The notes: generated from the letters alone by a model not told the origin. Positions 45,278 to 54,064 are shown, counted from the first letter of the stretch. The stretch is 64,000 bases of DNA from Ramlibacter sp. WS9 (GCF_003797765.1 NZ_RKMB01000006.1:124001-188000); one strand, 5' to 3'. Program-made: numbers and translations.

Positions 45278-46387
45278 ATGCGTGCACTTCATCTGGCTAT
45301 GGCCTTCTTGATGCTGGCTTGTTCCAGCGTCTTCGCGCAGGGTCTCACGTTCGAGAACAACGTCAACCGCGGCGGGTCCGACTACCGCAGCTTCGATTTG
45401 CCCCAGGCCAGCCCGCAGATGTGCAGCAACGCATGCGCCGGCGAGAGCGCGTGCGTGGCCTACACGTATGTCAAACCCGGCGTGCAGGGGCCCAACGCGA
45501 AGTGTTGGCTCAAGAGCAGCGTGCCGGCGGCTACCGCCAATGGGTGCTGCGTCTCGGGCGTCAAGGCGGCCGTGGCACCGCCGGCCGGTAGCGTCACGGT
45601 CGAAGACGGTGTCAACCGGCCGGGCGGCGACTACCGGAGCTTCGACCTGCCGCAGGCCATCCCGGGCCTGTGCAGCGCCGCCTGCGCCGCCGACAGCACC
45701 TGCAAGTCGTACACCTATGTCCAGCCCGGCGTGCAGGGGCCCAACGCGAAGTGCTGGCTGAAGAACACGGTGCCACCGGCGGTGGCGGGCAGCGGGTGCT
45801 GCGTCTCCGGTGTCAAGCCCGGTGCCGGGCCTGTCGTTCCACCCCCGCCCCCACCTCAGACCGCGGGTGGCCACTGGCGACTGGAAGGCCAGCCTGAACG
45901 CAGGAACACGTATCCGGAGACCCAGCCGCCGTCCTATCACATCGACAGTTACGAGGCGAACAGCCGCGGCGGCCAGATCAGCGTCACCACCTTCGCCCGC
46001 CCGGGCGAGTGCGTACCGGGCGCCGGCATGGTCAACCCCGGCACGTCCCAGTCGTTCACGTTCCGCTGGACTTTCAACCCCGACGCGGGCGCCATGCGGG
46101 TGAACGACCGGGTCGCCGTCACCTACTCGGCGCAGGGTTCGGTCAATGCCTGCATGCAGCAGAACCCGATCATGACGATCGGCGCGCCGCAGCGCACCCT
46201 GCGCACCTCGGATTCGCGGCATCGCTTTTACACGTTCTCCGGTCCCACCGACCACGTCGGCGGCGACCGCCTGGTTTCTCCCAATGGACCCTACCTGGGA
46301 CCCCGAGACGAGTTCGAAATCCTGATCAACGGCTTCCGGGTGCCGCTGGCCCTGTCCATCAAGTACCGGTACGTCTGGGTGCCGTGA
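45278..46387 (+). CDS. Secreted protein with two PAN/Apple-like domains
   Basis: A 369-residue exported protein with a signal peptide cut after about residue 21 (SSVFAQ). Two cysteine-rich PAN-like repeats follow, about residues 22-95 and 103-180, each with DYRSFDLPQA, a CxxxC pair, YTYV.PGVQGPNAKCWLK and GCCVSGVK. The DNA of the repeats is nearly identical over the GVQGPNAKCWLK segment, implying recent internal duplication. A proline-rich linker (about 190-196) leads to a C-terminal beta-rich domain of about 170 residues that I do not recognise. PAN domains bind carbohydrate or protein. Confidence 0.85.
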   Translation: MRALHLAMAFLMLACSSVFAQGLTFENNVNRGGSDYRSFDLPQASPQMCSNACAGESACVAYTYVKPGVQGPNAKCWLKSSVPAATANGCCVSGVKAAVAPPAGSVTVEDGVNRPGGDYRSFDLPQAIPGLCSAACAADSTCKSYTYVQPGVQGPNAKCWLKNTVPPAVAGSGCCVSGVKPGAGPVVPPPPPPQTAGGHWRLEGQPERRNTYPETQPPSYHIDSYEANSRGGQISVTTFARPGECVPGAGMVNPGTSQSFTFRWTFNPDAGAMRVNDRVAVTYSAQGSVNACMQQNPIMTIGAPQRTLRTSDSRHRFYTFSGPTDHVGGDRLVSPNGPYLGPRDEFEILINGFRVPLALSIKYRYVWVP

Positions 46388-46660
46388 GGCGACGTTAGAC
46401 CGCTCCTGCAACTCCCACTGAGACAACGGAGCGCAGGTTTCGTGCTTGCGATTTTTTGGGTGGCCGTGACGCATAGCTTGTCAAGATTGCAGATGTACAC
46501 GTCCGGTCGCCGTTGTCGCGCAGCAATGGGCTCAACCTAGAATGCTCTTGAATTTGACAGAGGATTCGAAAGAACTGGGTTGGAGAGACGGAACGCTCCG
46601 TCTGCACTTCAACTACCACGCGCAGATCGTCTCTCATCCCTCAAACGTCAGGCCACTCGA

Positions 46661-46945
46661 ATGCTGCTCACGCTCGCCACGGCTTTTCTTCTGGTTCCCG
46701 CGTACTTCGCCGCGCGCTGGGCGTCACGGGCTCTCACGCCGAAGCTGGCGTTGGCAACCGTGGTGGGCTTGGCGGTTCTCTCGGCGCTTCTCATGCCCGG
46801 TCTTCACCGCATCCCGCCATGGCAATTCGAGCCGGCGACCGATCAAGACCTGTTCTTGTATCTCGTCTCCAGCGGCACGTTCTTCACCATGGCCGCACTG
46901 GCGATCTTCTTGGCGCAACGTTTGCATAGCGGTCGACCCTCGTAG
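46661..46945 (+). CDS. Small hypothetical membrane protein
   Basis: A 94-residue protein starting MLLTLATAFLLVPAYFAARW at 46661, with three hydrophobic segments (about 1-18, 27-45 and 68-88). The frame extends upstream to 46580, but that part is not hydrophobic and has no clear signal. No family recognised. It lies alone between the PAN-domain gene and a cupin gene. Confidence 0.5.
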   Translation: MLLTLATAFLLVPAYFAARWASRALTPKLALATVVGLAVLSALLMPGLHRIPPWQFEPATDQDLFLYLVSSGTFFTMAALAIFLAQRLHSGRPS

Positions 46946-46973
46946 CTCCGGACAGAGGCGCATACTCTCTCGC

Positions 46974-47312
46974 ATGGCCATTCCGCACGCGAGCTCCGGT
47001 CAACTCATCAATGTCCAGCCACTGGGACCGCGTTTGCTGAGCGAGAAGACCACCGCGCTATTCAAGTCAGAGCAACTTGAAGTCATTCGACTCGTGCTTC
47101 AGGCGGGAAGGTCGTTCCCTCCGCACAGCGTCCCGGGCGAGATCACCGTACAGTGCATCGAAGGCGAGATGGACGTCACGGCCGAAGGCAGGAGTCATTT
47201 GCTGCGCGCCGGGGAGATGCTGTTCCTGTCGGGCGGTGTCGTGCATGGCGTCGTCGCGGTTCAGGATTCTTCGGCCCTGGTCACGATCGTCCTCGCATAC
47301 CAGCCCCGCTGA
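46974..47312 (+). CDS. Cupin domain protein
   Basis: A 112-residue single-domain cupin. Motif 1 is represented by RSFPPHSVPGEITVQCIEGEMDV and motif 2 by GEMLFLSGGVVHGVVAVQD, so at least two histidines and a glutamate could bind metal. It is most like small cupin_2 proteins of unknown substrate. The start is the ATG at 46974. Confidence 0.8.
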   Translation: MAIPHASSGQLINVQPLGPRLLSEKTTALFKSEQLEVIRLVLQAGRSFPPHSVPGEITVQCIEGEMDVTAEGRSHLLRAGEMLFLSGGVVHGVVAVQDSSALVTIVLAYQPR

Positions 47313-47357
47313 GAGTGTTCGAACGTCACGACGCTGACGATCCCTGAAGGAGGCCGC

Positions 47358-47528
47358 ATGCCAACCATCGCCCGTTCCGAGATGTTGTTTCGCGCGCCGG
47401 CGAGCACGATCGTCCAGGCGTTTGTGCAGCCAGCGCAGTTGAAGAAATTCTCGATGCGAGTCAGGCAGCGCCGCGCGGCTGGTGCGCGACAAAGCGAAAT
47501 TGATCGCGGCACACAAATGGGCCTCTGA
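47358..47528 (+). pseudogene. Truncated SRPBCC/AHSA1-like gene
   Basis: A strong GAAGGAGG ribosome-binding site precedes the ATG at 47358. The first 32 residues (MPTIARSEMLFRAPASTIVQ, then AFVQPAQLKKF) look like the N-terminus of an SRPBCC/AHSA1 ligand-binding protein. The frame then diverges and stops after 56 residues, so the gene has lost most of its length. Confidence 0.6.
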
Positions 47529-47552
47529 TTGCACACGCTCAAATTTCCAGCA

Positions 47553-48098
47553 ATGGTGCCCGAGCTCCGCGGAGACCGGGTCCACCTGCGCGAACTCACA
47601 GAGGCCGATGTGCCCGCCTGGTTCGCGCGCGCGACGGACGCCGAATCGGCCGCGTTGGCGGGCGACCCGATTCCAGAGTCGATCGAAGCGGGGTTTGTGT
47701 GGCTCGCCCGCAATCGCGAGCGGTTCCGCCAGCAAACGGGCATCCGGTGGTCGATCGTTCCCAATGGTTCGGCCGAAAGTGTGGGGTCGATTGGGTTGGC
47801 GATCACATCCAAGGACGAGCGCATCGCTGAACTGGGCGTCGTCATTGGCCGCGCCTGGTGGGGCAAGGGGCTGGGCACCGCCGCTGCCCAGTTGGTCGCG
47901 CGCTATGCAGTCGACGCACTCAACCTCGCCGAGATCCGCGCCGAGCTTCTCCAGTCGAACATGGCCTCGAGGCGCCTTCTTGAAAAGGCAGGCTTTCGGT
48001 TCGAGGCCGTCATACCGGATTTCGACCAGTCCGACGCCGGCTCTGTCGACGGACTGCTGTATGTCCTCCGCGGCCCGGACGGCACAGAAACGCCCTAG
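47553..48098 (+). CDS. GNAT family N-acetyltransferase (RimJ/RimL-like)
   Basis: About 181 residues from the ATG at 47553 (VPELRGDRVHLREL); an ATG at 47529 would add eight residues. The acetyl-CoA-binding region is visible in GVVIGRAWWGKGLGTAAAQLV, and NMASRRLLEKAGFRFEAV is the typical late motif of ribosomal-protein-type acetyltransferases. Its stop codon overlaps the convergent VOC gene by 4 bp. The substrate is unknown. Confidence 0.88.
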   Translation: MVPELRGDRVHLRELTEADVPAWFARATDAESAALAGDPIPESIEAGFVWLARNRERFRQQTGIRWSIVPNGSAESVGSIGLAITSKDERIAELGVVIGRAWWGKGLGTAAAQLVARYAVDALNLAEIRAELLQSNMASRRLLEKAGFRFEAVIPDFDQSDAGSVDGLLYVLRGPDGTETP

Positions 48099-48475
48099 GC
48101 CAAGTCCTCGTGGATGCAGAGGTAGTTGCCCTCGGTGTCCTTGAACCATGCCGCTTTCTCGGCACCCAGCACGCAGATGTGGTCCACCGTCTTGAACCCC
48201 GGAAAGTCATAGTCCTCGAACACCACGCCGGCCTTTTTCAGGTCGCGGATGCTGGCGACAATGTCTGAAACCTGGAAGCTGATCGCCGTGTGCTCGGCCT
48301 TCGTCCCTTCCGGCTTGGGGAAAAGCGCGAGCGTGGCGCCGCCCACCTTGTAGATGAACTTGCCGTCGGCGTTCAGCCCAACCGGCACGAGGCCGAGGCA
48401 CCGCTCGTAGAAGGCTCGCGCGCGCTCCATCTCGATCACTGGAAGCATCGTCGTCACGGAGGCATTGGCCAGCAT
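48095..48475 (-). CDS. VOC family protein (glyoxalase/bleomycin-resistance-like)
   Basis: A 126-residue single VOC module: LPVIEMERARAFYERCLGLVPV at the start, HTAISFQVSDIVASIRDLKKAG in the middle and WFKDTEGNYLCIHE at the end. His in HTAISF and Glu in CIHE are candidate metal ligands. It is a stand-alone minus-strand gene whose stop overlaps the GNAT gene by 4 bp. Function cannot be assigned further. Confidence 0.85.
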   Translation of the reverse strand: MLANASVTTMLPVIEMERARAFYERCLGLVPVGLNADGKFIYKVGGATLALFPKPEGTKAEHTAISFQVSDIVASIRDLKKAGVVFEDYDFPGFKTVDHICVLGAEKAAWFKDTEGNYLCIHEDLA

Positions 48476-48558
48476 ATGCAGTCCTTTCGCTCGGTCCGGT
48501 CACACTTGCACAAGGGTCCACACTTGCCCGTCGGCGGGCGGCTGCTAGCATATGCCGG

Positions 48559-49110
48559 ATGACCATGAAAGCACAAGAACGCCAGGAATTGCTCCAGACC
48601 TTGAAGGCCCGCTTCGACGCCAACATGCAGCGCCACAAGGGCGTGACGTGGAAGGATGTGCTGGCTCGGCTCGAAGCGGCTCCCGCCGCGCTGCAGGCGC
48701 TCGCCCGGATGGAGGCTTCAGGGGGTGAACCGGACGTCATCGCCCGCGAGCAAGCAAACGGCCAGGTCATCTTTTGCGACTGCTCTGCCGAAACGCCGGC
48801 CGGGCGCCGAAGCCTTTGCTACGACGACAAGGCATTGAACGAGCGCAAGGAAAACAAGCCACAGGGCAGCGCTGTCGAGATGGCTGCCGAGGTGGGCGTC
48901 GAGTTGCTGTCGGAAGAGCAGTACCGCGCGCTGCAACAGCTCGGCGAGTTCGACGTGAAGACATCCAGCTGGATCGCCACGCCCAAGGACGTCCGCTCAC
49001 TCGGCGGCGCCCTCTTCTGCGATCGGCGCTATGGACGGGTGTTCGTGTATCACAACGGCGCGCAGTCGTATTACGCGGCGCGGGGTTTCCGCGGGTTGCT
49101 GCGCGTTTGA
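48559..49110 (+). CDS. DUF4256 family protein
   Basis: A 183-residue protein recognisable as DUF4256 by FDANMQRHKGVTWKDVLARLE, FCDCSAETPAGRRSLCYDDKAL and SEEQYRALQQLGEFDVKTSSWI. The family has no established biochemical role. Its 3' end overlaps the convergent nucleotidyltransferase gene by 40 bp. Confidence 0.85.
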   Translation: MTMKAQERQELLQTLKARFDANMQRHKGVTWKDVLARLEAAPAALQALARMEASGGEPDVIAREQANGQVIFCDCSAETPAGRRSLCYDDKALNERKENKPQGSAVEMAAEVGVELLSEEQYRALQQLGEFDVKTSSWIATPKDVRSLGGALFCDRRYGRVFVYHNGAQSYYAARGFRGLLRV

Positions 49111-49907
49111 TGCCACAGTCCGATCCGGGTCTTGAAGTCGCCGACGACATCGGTAACGACGCCGTCGAGTGCCGATTGGATCTCTGTTCGTGACGGCGTC
49201 GCCTGTCCACCACCCCACTCAATCAGCGTGTGCAGAGAGGCTGCGAGGTGGGGCCGCACTCCTCCCCACCGGTGAGCGGCGGCGATCCTGTCCGTCGTCC
49301 AGGTGACGTCGTGGATGCTCACCAGCCCTGATACGGCAAAGAGCGTCTTCCGGGCGATGCGGCGTGCGAGCGATGCCGGATTGGTTGTATCGAGAAGCTC
49401 TTTGCGCCAACGTTCCGCACGCAGGCCAATATCCCCATTGAATCCGCGAGCCGCATTTGTGTCCGCCGGGAAAGCCGGCAGACCGGCCGCGACATCCGGG
49501 CCCGTGAGGTGCACGCAGTAGTGCCGCAGAAAGACGCGGTTGCCATAGGCCTCATCGCTCGGCCCTTCGTAGTCGGACATTTGGGCCGGGCCAATCTCTG
49601 CGCCCCGGCAAAGCCCGGGAAACGCGGCGGTCAGCGTCGCGGCCACGGCCCGCGCGGACTCGGCGTCTAGCCCGATCGTCACAAGGTCCACGTCAGAGCT
49701 GCCGACGCGCGCCGTTCCGGTCGCGACGGATCCGTAGACGTAGAGCGAATGGGCAACATTGGCGGCGTTCACGTGCTCGATCGCCTTGTCGAGGAGGGAC
49801 CGGAACTCCTGCGATATGTTGCTGCGCCCCGCACCGGTGGTGATCGCGCCGTTTGGGCCTATCCCTTCAAGGGGATCGTGGCCGGTGGGGAGTTGATTGC
49901 GTGACAT
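49071..49907 (-). CDS. Nucleotidyltransferase domain protein
   Basis: About 278 residues with a polymerase-beta-type nucleotidyltransferase motif, LYVYGSVATGTARVGSSDVDLV, where GS and DVD form the metal/nucleotide site. The C-terminal helical half is not assigned. I use the ATG at 49907 (MSRNQLPTG); an ATG at 49940 is possible, and neither has a good ribosome-binding site. It could modify a small molecule or RNA; no antibiotic-specific class can be named. Confidence 0.75.
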   Translation of the reverse strand: MSRNQLPTGHDPLEGIGPNGAITTGAGRSNISQEFRSLLDKAIEHVNAANVAHSLYVYGSVATGTARVGSSDVDLVTIGLDAESARAVAATLTAAFPGLCRGAEIGPAQMSDYEGPSDEAYGNRVFLRHYCVHLTGPDVAAGLPAFPADTNAARGFNGDIGLRAERWRKELLDTTNPASLARRIARKTLFAVSGLVSIHDVTWTTDRIAAAHRWGGVRPHLAASLHTLIEWGGGQATPSRTEIQSALDGVVTDVVGDFKTRIGLWHQTRSNPRKPRAA

Positions 49908-50011
49908 GAACAAGGGAACAGCGGGCGCAGCATGCTTCATCTTATAGTCTGGAGAGCGCCAAGCCGCCGGAAGTCCGGCATTCGCCGGCCCCGCCAAAGT
50001 CAGGAACCTCC

Positions 50012-50521
50012 ATGTCCACAACCTTGATCTCCCTGTTCGGCCACAAAGCCTGGGCCAATCGCGAACTGTTCGCCGCTTTGGCCACGTTGCCCGCTGAGCA
50101 CGCGGAACAGCTCACCACCTGCATCCGCACGCTCAACCACATCTACGTGGTCGACAGGTTGTTTCGTGCGCGACTGGCCGGCGAGCCCGCGCCGTTCGAG
50201 GCCACCAATACCAAGGCCACACCCACCCTCGATCAGCTACGCGACGACGCAGCGGCTACTGACGCGTGGTACCAAACCTATGTCGCTTCACTGACCGATG
50301 AAAAGGCTTCTGAGGTGATGGACTTCACCTTCGCCGATGGTGACGCCGGTCGGATGTCGCTCGAAGAAATTCTTCTGCACGTCATCACGCACGGCGCCTA
50401 TCACCGGGGCAACGTCGGCCAGGTACTCAAGTCGATCTCTGTCGCGCCGCCCCGCGACCTGTACACGAAGTTCCTGCATCAGACAGAGCCGTCGCGCCGG
50501 GCGCCCCGGCAACAGGCTTAG
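50012..50521 (+). CDS. DinB family protein
   Basis: A 169-residue four-helix DinB/YfiT-like protein. The putative metal-binding histidines are in RTLNHIYVVDRLF and in HVITHGAYHRGNVGQVL, the usual H-x3-H arrangement near the C-terminus. Such proteins often act as metal-dependent thiol transferases or stress proteins. It has its own start 105 bp from the divergent nucleotidyltransferase. Confidence 0.88.
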   Translation: MSTTLISLFGHKAWANRELFAALATLPAEHAEQLTTCIRTLNHIYVVDRLFRARLAGEPAPFEATNTKATPTLDQLRDDAAATDAWYQTYVASLTDEKASEVMDFTFADGDAGRMSLEEILLHVITHGAYHRGNVGQVLKSISVAPPRDLYTKFLHQTEPSRRAPRQQA

Positions 50522-50529
50522 ACGGGCCT

Positions 50530-50928
50530 TCAGTGCTTCTTCGCGCCGCCGACCGGCGTCTCGGTGTGCATCACGCAGCGCCAGCCATCGTCGGTCAGTA
50601 TCCAGGTTGAAGAATCGGCCATCTGCTGCGTGACGCCGCCCGACTTGCCGCGGTCGGCCATGCTTTGCTTGACTTCATACGTGAGGATCGCGGTGGAGTC
50701 GTTGGGGAAGACTACTTCCACATCGCTCAGTTCGAACGACTTGAGCACTGAGTCGCCCTGCTCCGCCATCTTGCGGTAGCCGTCGTGGTCGAATTTCATC
50801 GCGCCGTGGGAACTCACCATGAGCGCCGGCTCGGCGAGCATCGACGTGGCGGTGTCAGGGTCCTGGTCCACTATCGATTGCCAGAACTTGGTTTCGAGGT
50901 CGATCAGCGTTTTGCTTGAGGTTCGCAT
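50530..50928 (-). CDS. SnoaL-like / DUF4440 family protein
   Basis: A 132-residue cystatin-like alpha+beta protein starting at the ATG at 50928 with an excellent AAGGAG 6-7 nt upstream; the longer frame is not needed. LIDLETKFWQSIVDQDPDTA and WILTDDGWRCVMHTETPV are typical of NTF2-like SnoaL/DUF4440 proteins. Function unknown. Confidence 0.8.
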   Translation of the reverse strand: MRTSSKTLIDLETKFWQSIVDQDPDTATSMLAEPALMVSSHGAMKFDHDGYRKMAEQGDSVLKSFELSDVEVVFPNDSTAILTYEVKQSMADRGKSGGVTQQMADSSTWILTDDGWRCVMHTETPVGGAKKH

Positions 50929-51059
50929 GGAATACTCCTTTTTAAGGCGATCCTCCATGTTGCTGTCGCGGCGAAATCGAGGCGCCAGCAGCGGCGCCAC
51001 ACTCGCGTCGGCCGACTCCTACGGCAGAATGCAATGAGGACCCATCCCGGAGGCTCAGC

Positions 51060-51677
51060 ATGACAGGTCGATCTCCCATCCGCCGCCGAGTTCTGCTGGC
51101 CGCCGGCTACCTTGCCGCCGTTACCGCCTTGCCTGCGTCCGCCCAGCCTTCGCGCGGGCCGGTACGCACCCGCGTGGAGACGGCCCTCGGCGCTTTCGTG
51201 GTTGAGGTCAACCCAGCGGTTGCGCCGATCACGGTGGCCAACTACCTCGCCCACGTCGATGGCGGGTTTCTGGATAGCGGCTCTGTCTATCGCATCGTCA
51301 CCTTGGCCAATCAGGCTGCCGCCACCACACACAAGATCGAGGTCGTGCAGTGGGGCCGCAACGAGCCGGAAGGCAAAACGCCGCCCTTCCCTCCCATCGC
51401 GCACGAAACCACACAGCAGACGGGCCTGCGCCACCGCGACGGCACCGTTTCCATGGCGCGCAGCACGCCGGGCTCGGCCTCGGCAGAGTTTTTCATTTGC
51501 ATCGGCGACCAGCCGGCGTTGGACTTCGGCGGCGGGCGCAACCCGGACGGCCAGGGCTTCGCGGCCTTCGGGCAAGTCGTGGAGGGGATGGACGTGGTCC
51601 GGCGCCTGCACGCGCAGGGCAAGCCGGAGCAGTTTTTGAAAGCGCCGATCGCGGTGGTTCGCGTTCGGCGAATCTGA
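51060..51677 (+). CDS. Exported peptidyl-prolyl cis-trans isomerase (cyclophilin type)
   Basis: A 205-residue cyclophilin with a signal peptide (RRRVLLAAGYLAAVTALPASAQ). TALGAFVVEVNPAVAPITVANYLAHVD is the standard N-terminal part, and GTVSMARSTPGSASAEFFICIGD carries the active-site region. A periplasmic folding role is likely. It converges on dctP copy A with a REP-like palindrome between. Confidence 0.9.
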   Translation: MTGRSPIRRRVLLAAGYLAAVTALPASAQPSRGPVRTRVETALGAFVVEVNPAVAPITVANYLAHVDGGFLDSGSVYRIVTLANQAAATTHKIEVVQWGRNEPEGKTPPFPPIAHETTQQTGLRHRDGTVSMARSTPGSASAEFFICIGDQPALDFGGGRNPDGQGFAAFGQVVEGMDVVRRLHAQGKPEQFLKAPIAVVRVRRI

Positions 51678-51693
51678 AGGCGCGCGAAGATGG

Positions 51694-51714
51694 ATGCCGG
51701 CTCGAGTCCGGCAT
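51694..51714. repeat. REP-like palindrome between convergent genes
   Basis: ATGCCGG (51694-51700), CTCGAGT, CCGGCAT (51708-51714), the inverted-orientation relative of the copy at 39789-39809. Its position between two convergent stop codons suggests it also serves as a bidirectional terminator. Confidence 0.65.
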
Positions 51715-51722
51715 GACGCGCG

Positions 51723-52802
51723 TTACAGCTTCTGCGACTGCATGAAGCGGTCGAACGTGGCTTCGGTGAAGCGGAACCACAGGTTCTGGTCGGAACGGAA
51801 CTTGTTGTAGTCGGCGTAGACTTTCTTCCAGTTCTCGTTCTTCGCGCTCAGCTCTTCGTACAGGCCCATCGCCTGCTTGAACGCCTCGGCCATCACGTCG
51901 GCGGGGAACGGGCGCAGTTTCGCGCCGGCGCCCACCAACTGCTTGAGCGCGGTGGGGTTCTTCACGTCGTACTTGGCCTGCGTTTCCACGTGCGCGAAGG
52001 TGCTGGCCATCTCGACGATGGCCTTCTGCTCTGCGTTCAGCGCGTCGTAGGCCTTCTGGTTGACGTACAGGTCCAGCTGCAAGCCGCCTTCCCACCAGCC
52101 GGGGTAGTAGTAGAACGGCGCGACCTTGTTGAAGCCCAGCTTCTGGTCGTCGTACGGGCCGATCCATTCAGCGGCGTCGATGGTGCCTTTTTCCAGAGCC
52201 GTGTAGATCTCACCGCCGGGGATGTTCTGCGGCACGCCGCCCAGGCGCTCGAGCACCTTGCCCGCGAAACCGCCGATGCGGAACTTCAGGCCCTTCAGGT
52301 CCTTCACGCTCTTGATCTCCTTGCGCATCCAGCCGCCCATCTGCGCGCCGGTGTTGCCGCAGGGAAAGCTGATCATGTTGTACCTGGCGTAGAACTCGCG
52401 CATGAGCTTCAGGCCGTTGCCCTCGTAGGTCCACGCGCTCATCTGCCGGCTGTTCAGGCCGAAGGGGATGGCGCCCCCGATGGCGAACGTCTCGTCCTTG
52501 CCGAAGAAGTAGTACGGTGCGGTGTGGGCTGCGTCCACGGAACCTTGCTGCACGGCGTCGACCACGCCGAACGCCGGCGTCAGCTCGCCGGCCGCGTGAA
52601 CGGACACTTCGAACTTGCCACCGGACAGCTGCTTGACCTTCTGCGAAAACACTTCGGCCGCGCCAAAAATGGTGTCGAGCGATTTGGGAAAGCTGGAGGC
52701 CAGGCGCCAGCGGACGGCGGCTTGCGCGTGCACGGCCGGCGCGATGCCGGCGGCCAGAACGCCCGCGATGCCGGCATGCTTGATGAGGGAACGACGATCC
52801 AT
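51723..52802 (-). CDS. TRAP transporter substrate-binding protein DctP, TakP-like (copy A)
   Basis: A 359-residue DctP-family receptor with a twin-arginine-like signal (DRRSLIKHAGIAGVLAAG). GGFAGKVLERLGGVPQNIPG and DAAEWIGPYDDQKLGFNKVA resemble TakP and related receptors for 2-oxo acids or lactate. It is a close tandem paralogue of the gene at 52985-54064. No permease genes are adjacent; the dctQM pair at 37135-39238 is the best candidate partner. Confidence 0.92.
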   Translation of the reverse strand: MDRRSLIKHAGIAGVLAAGIAPAVHAQAAVRWRLASSFPKSLDTIFGAAEVFSQKVKQLSGGKFEVSVHAAGELTPAFGVVDAVQQGSVDAAHTAPYYFFGKDETFAIGGAIPFGLNSRQMSAWTYEGNGLKLMREFYARYNMISFPCGNTGAQMGGWMRKEIKSVKDLKGLKFRIGGFAGKVLERLGGVPQNIPGGEIYTALEKGTIDAAEWIGPYDDQKLGFNKVAPFYYYPGWWEGGLQLDLYVNQKAYDALNAEQKAIVEMASTFAHVETQAKYDVKNPTALKQLVGAGAKLRPFPADVMAEAFKQAMGLYEELSAKNENWKKVYADYNKFRSDQNLWFRFTEATFDRFMQSQKL

Positions 52803-52923
52803 TGTTCTTTCTCCTGGGTTGATGAATTCAGCGGCGCGATGATGCGATGGCGCCGGGCGCGAAGCCTTTCAACCCACTTACGAAGAACCACGTATGCCCG
52901 CGCTGTGTCAGGTTTCTGAAAAG

Positions 52924-52951
52924 CAAAAAAAAGCCGCGCACGAGGCGCGGC
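52924..52951 (-). terminator. Intrinsic terminator of dctP copy B
   Basis: On the minus strand, GCCGCGC / GCGCGGC form a 7-bp stem (52933-52951) followed by a run of eight T residues. It lies 34 bp past the stop of the gene at 52985, so the two dctP genes are at least partly separate transcription units. Confidence 0.85.
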
Positions 52952-52984
52952 GAGAAATTCCGGAAAGGAAAAAGGAAACGGGTC

Positions 52985-54064
52985 TTACAGCTTCTGCGCT
53001 TGCATGAAGCGGTCGAACGTGGCTTCGGTGAAGCGGAACCACAGGTTCTGGTCGGCGCGGAACTTCGAGTAGTCGGCGTAGATCTTCTTCCAGTTCTCGT
53101 TCTTGGCGTTGAGCTCTTCGTACAGGCCCAGGGCCTCCTTGAAGGCTGCGGCCATGACGTCTTGAGGGAAGGGGCGCAGCTTGGTGCCGGCACCCACGAG
53201 CTGCTTCAGCGCGTTGGGGTTGAGGCCGTCGTACTTGGCCTGCATCGTCACGTGGGCCTCGGCGGCCGCTGCCTGGACGATGGCCTTGTTCTCGGCCGAC
53301 AGCGCGTTGAACGCCTTGTCGTTGATGAAGAAGTCGAGCTCGGGGCCGCCTTCCCACCAGCCGGGGTAGTAGTAGAACGGGGCGACCTTGTTGAAGCCCA
53401 GCTTCTGGTCGTCGTACGGACCCACCCACTCGGCGGAATCGATCGTGCCCTTTTCGAGCGCGGTGTAGATTTCACCGCCGGGGATGTTCTGCGGCACGCC
53501 ACCGACGCGCTCGAGCACCTTGCCGGCGAAGCCGCCGATGCGCATCTTCAGGCCCTTGATGTCCTTGACCGACTTGATCTCCTTGCGATACCAGCCGCCC
53601 ATCTGGGCACCGGTGTTGCCGCCGAGGAAATTAATGATGTTGTACTTGGCGTAGAACTCGCGCATCAGCTTCATGCCGTTGCCTTCGAGCATCCAGGCCG
53701 TCATCTGGCGGCTGTTCAGGCCGAAGGGGATGGCGCAGCCCAGGGCGAAGCACTCGTCCTTGCCGAAGAAGTAGTACGGCGCCGTGTGGGCCATTTCGAC
53801 GGAGCCTTGCTGCACGCCGTCGACCACGCCGAAGGCGGGCATCAGCTCGCCGGCCGCGTGAACGGAGATTTCGAACTTGCCGCCCGACATCGCCTTGACG
53901 CGCTCGGCGAAAGTGACGGCGCCGCCGAAGATGGTGTCCAGCGCCTTCGGGAAGCTGGAAGCGAGGCGCCAGCGAATGGCGGCCTGGGCATGTACTGCCG
54001 GGGCGATGCCCGCGGCCAGTACGCCGGCAATACCGGCATTCTTGATGATTGATCGACGATCCAT
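52985..54064 (-). CDS. TRAP transporter substrate-binding protein DctP, TakP-like (copy B)
   Basis: A 359-residue receptor nearly colinear with copy A: signal DRRSIIKNAGIAGVLAAG, GGFAGKVLERVGGVPQNIPG and DSAEWVGPYDDQKLGFNKVA. Differences are scattered, so both copies look functional. It has its own terminator downstream and a 190-bp leader region upstream, so it is probably expressed independently. 2-oxo acids or lactate are likely ligands by family similarity only. Confidence 0.92.
   Translation of the reverse strand: MDRRSIIKNAGIAGVLAAGIAPAVHAQAAIRWRLASSFPKALDTIFGGAVTFAERVKAMSGGKFEISVHAAGELMPAFGVVDGVQQGSVEMAHTAPYYFFGKDECFALGCAIPFGLNSRQMTAWMLEGNGMKLMREFYAKYNIINFLGGNTGAQMGGWYRKEIKSVKDIKGLKMRIGGFAGKVLERVGGVPQNIPGGEIYTALEKGTIDSAEWVGPYDDQKLGFNKVAPFYYYPGWWEGGPELDFFINDKAFNALSAENKAIVQAAAAEAHVTMQAKYDGLNPNALKQLVGAGTKLRPFPQDVMAAAFKEALGLYEELNAKNENWKKIYADYSKFRADQNLWFRFTEATFDRFMQAQKL

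Noticed and set aside
45002..46400. CCTAAC at 45002-45008 and GTTAGAC at 46394-46400, which match integron core consensus
   Set aside because: The cores are on the wrong sides of the PAN-domain gene and 1.4 kb apart, so they cannot form an attC site or define a cassette.
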